The notes beneath the pieces were generated by a model. The model searched no databases and was not told the DNA's origin. It saw only the letters and a program-made list of their open reading frames with translations. From Panorpa germanica (lineage: Eukaryota > Arthropoda > Insecta > Mecoptera > Panorpidae): DNA of 64,000 bases. A program made the translations under genes and the position numbers. The DNA lies in the NCBI GenBank assembly GCA_963678705.1, contig OY783204.1:20656759-20720758 (forward strand), written 5' to 3'. Below are positions 62,220 through 64,000 of the stretch, piece after piece (positions within the stretch are counted from its first letter, which is position 1; each line of letters starts with the position of its first letter).

Positions 62220-62390
62220 AATGGGCTTGTAAAGCATGGCTTATTTTCTATAAAACTGTACTACACATTGATAAAGTTAAAAGCAATATTTTAAGAGATA
62301 TTAATTTATATTTAATATATATATATAATTTATAATAAATTAATTTTGTCTCTTAAATTATTAAAGGGATTCAACGTTATAGAAAGTCTT
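62220..62390. mobile_element. Family C fragment 3' of phosphatase copy 2
   Basis: AATGGGCTTGTAAAGCATGG then TTTTCTATAAAACTGTACTA, TTGTCTCTTAAATTATTAAA and GGGATTCAACGTTATAGAAA. It follows the sequence AAGTTGTTGTCATAACATGG, which also precedes the family C copy at 50026 behind copy 1. Confidence 0.75.
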
Positions 62391-62759
62391 TTAATGTTTA
62401 ACAAGTTATTTTAATGTTTTTGCTATTAGGCACTACATCTTTCCGCCTTAAATCATTAAATTACATATCATTGTGCTTAATTACATACTATCCCATTCTC
62501 ACTCCTTCCAAAAGAAACAATAAAAATACAAACAAAACAGATAATGCTTCTCTCTTCTTGCTCCTTTCCTACTTGACCCTCTTCCTCCTCTGTCCTCGCT
62601 CCTTCTCTATATCTCCACCAATCGGTTGGCCGCCAAATAAGAAAAGATGAAGCAAATAATTTATTTTTAACTTTATTACATATAATAATAATACAACACT
62701 AATAATAATAATAATAAATAACAGATAGATTTCATGGTTTATCCCATGAACCACTCGTA

Positions 62760-62957
62760 TCAGCTCCAGAGATTGAACGTGTTGTCCTTGGATGCTGTGA
62801 TGATGGTGTCCCCCATGTAACTGAAGGCGCACGAAAACACTTCGTCCTTATGTCCTGTCAACACCTGCAAAGATTTACCTGATGAGACATCCCACAACCG
62901 CGCAGTGTGATCACGGGATCCTGTTAGAAGGACTCCACCAGCTGGACTGAAAGACAC
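62760..62957 (-). CDS. DAW1: DAW1/WDR69-like WD40 protein, last exon
   Basis: The minus-strand exon starts after an acceptor (CTCTTTTAG, intron side 62958-62959) and ends with TGA at 62760-62762, giving 65 residues. It holds one complete WD40 repeat ([14 protein letters not shown]) and the final repeat ([20 protein letters not shown] then [12 protein letters not shown]). The close of the protein with a DNT-x-x-LW repeat and the wording LQVL-GH-DE-FSCAF-Y fit the C-terminus of dynein assembly factor with WD repeats 1, which helps deliver outer-arm dynein to cilia and flagella. Upstream exons were not found up to the window edge, so the preceding intron exceeds 1 kb. Candidate poly(A) signals lie near 62660-62676. 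Confidence 0.82.
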   Translation of the reverse strand: MSFSPAGGVLLTGSRDHTARLWDVSSGKSLQVLTGHKDEVFSCAFSYMGDTIITASKDNTFNLWS

Positions 62958-63505
62958 CTAAAAGAGATATAAGTGTAGTAAGTTGTTAAAAACCAATAAT
63001 TCTTTTATCCTTTAAATTTATGCCGAGTTACTCTAGTGCTAGTTGGCGAGACAGCTACTCGTACCGTGCGATTGCGCCAGTAGCTCGCATGAGAGTTACT
63101 ACAACAATTTTTGTTGCCACTGGCCTTCCTATATAACGTCAGCATACACACAGTGTGCTAGTGGAGCGATTGACCTAATAGTACAAGATCCGACTGTTTT
63201 TTAAGCAAAATACAATTTTTTTAAATAATTATTAATAGAGAAAAACGGTTTTACTAGCTTGCCTTTGAACATATGTTCTAAATTACTTTGAATTAAAATT
63301 TATATATTATAGATACAGTAATTGTCTACTGTCAGGTCAGTAGCTCGCACCGAGTAACCAATCCTTTATGGAAACGAAACGTCATTGAAGTGGTATTCGT
63401 ATTAAGTAGACATTTTGATTAGTCAAATGAAATATGAGTAATCACTGCCATCTTAATAGTTTGTCTGATTAAATGCCACATATGTATATGGAGAGAGAAT
63501 TCTGG

Positions 63506-63957
63506 ACCTGAAAGTGTGTCCAAAATGTGTGGGAAACAGAAAGGTATATGTTCCTATTTGTTCTCTATGCGCATGCGTCGAAAGTGACAGTTGTCAAGTC
63601 AAAGCTGTCTATGTATAATACGTGGTGACAGTTGTTAAATATGACATTATATTGATGTAGATAATGTAGATATGTATATATATAAAAATAACTAAAAACG
63701 TGAGTTCTGTTCACTCCAAATATCAACTCCGTGGCGTTCATGAGTATATGTTTTCACTGAACGGTCACTGTTTTACCGACAGACGAGTTTTGTACCAACT
63801 AAAGAAATATAATTTCTTTACATATTTAATATTTATTATATCCTAATAGAATATTAATATTTATTTTATCTAGACAACTGTCACTTTTAGCGCATGCGCA
63901 TAGAAAACAAATAGGAACATATACCTTTCTCTCTCGCACACATTTTGGACACACTTT
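63506..63957. mobile_element. Foldback MITE in the DAW1-like intron
   Basis: GTGTGTCCAAAATGTGTG, GAAAGGTATATGTTCCTATT, CTATGCGCATGCG and GTGACAGTTGTC in the left arm (to about 63600) are mirrored by GACAACTGTCACTTTT, GCGCATGCGCATAG, AATAGGAACATATACCTTTC and CACACATTTTGGACACAC in the right arm. Arms of about 100 bp around a loop of about 260 bp. Confidence 0.88.
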
Positions 63958-64000
63958 TAATCTATAGGAAATATAGGCTATTCACTCTCCGTATATATAT

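Noticed and set aside
63019-63360. Possible inverted pair around GAGTTACTC and CCGAGTAACC
   Set aside because: The match is too short and imperfect to call an element.

Overview
The window is AT-rich eukaryotic nuclear DNA with spliced genes (GT-AG introns, many under 100 bp), an arthropod gene set and very dense short DNA transposons. An insect large lipid transfer protein, an antigen-5 type CAP protein, Integrator subunit 6, atypical dual-specificity phosphatases and a DAW1/WDR69-type WD40 protein all point to an insect. Hymenoptera is possible but not proven. I found no rRNA, tRNA or CRISPR array.

Layout. (1) 1-10175, plus strand: the C-terminal 2266 residues of a large lipid transfer protein (apolipophorin/Apoltp type) in 13 exons, ending in a vWF-D domain, a cysteine-rich part and a degenerate vWA-like domain. 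(2) 13210-22363, minus strand: a complete five-exon secreted CAP (antigen-5-like) gene of 279 residues, with introns full of mobile DNA (a hAT MITE with a perfect 8-bp duplication, a 145-bp tandem array, a LINE relic). (3) 22.4-32.7 kb: a gene-free stretch made mostly of nested MITEs. (4) 32722-39301, plus strand: a complete 16-exon INTS6 gene (1051 residues). (5) 39.3-46.3 kb: no intact gene; tandem repeats, a hAT MITE and a Tigger/CENP-B-like DNA-binding relic. (6) 46370-62107, plus strand: a tandem cluster of atypical dual-specificity phosphatases, with an intact copy, a decayed middle copy and a second intact copy. (7) 62760-62957, minus strand: the last exon of a DAW1-like WD40 gene.

The dominant non-genic feature is a family of about 640-bp elements (called family A here) with ends AATGGGCTTGTGTCC / GGACACAAGCCCATT, present more than a dozen times. 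Three copies sit inside other recognisable repeats, so the empty sites can be read. In each case the target was AATT and became AAT[GGGC...GCCC]ATT. This specificity, with a 2-bp AT duplication or no duplication at all, does not match the usual TA, TTAA, TWA or 8-bp signatures.

The genes have no operon-like relationship. INTS6 acts in the nucleus, the lipid transfer and CAP proteins are secreted, and the phosphatases and the WD40 protein are probably intracellular. The phosphatase cluster is the only multigene locus. A related MITE insertion downstream of both intact copies suggests that the insertion predates the duplication.
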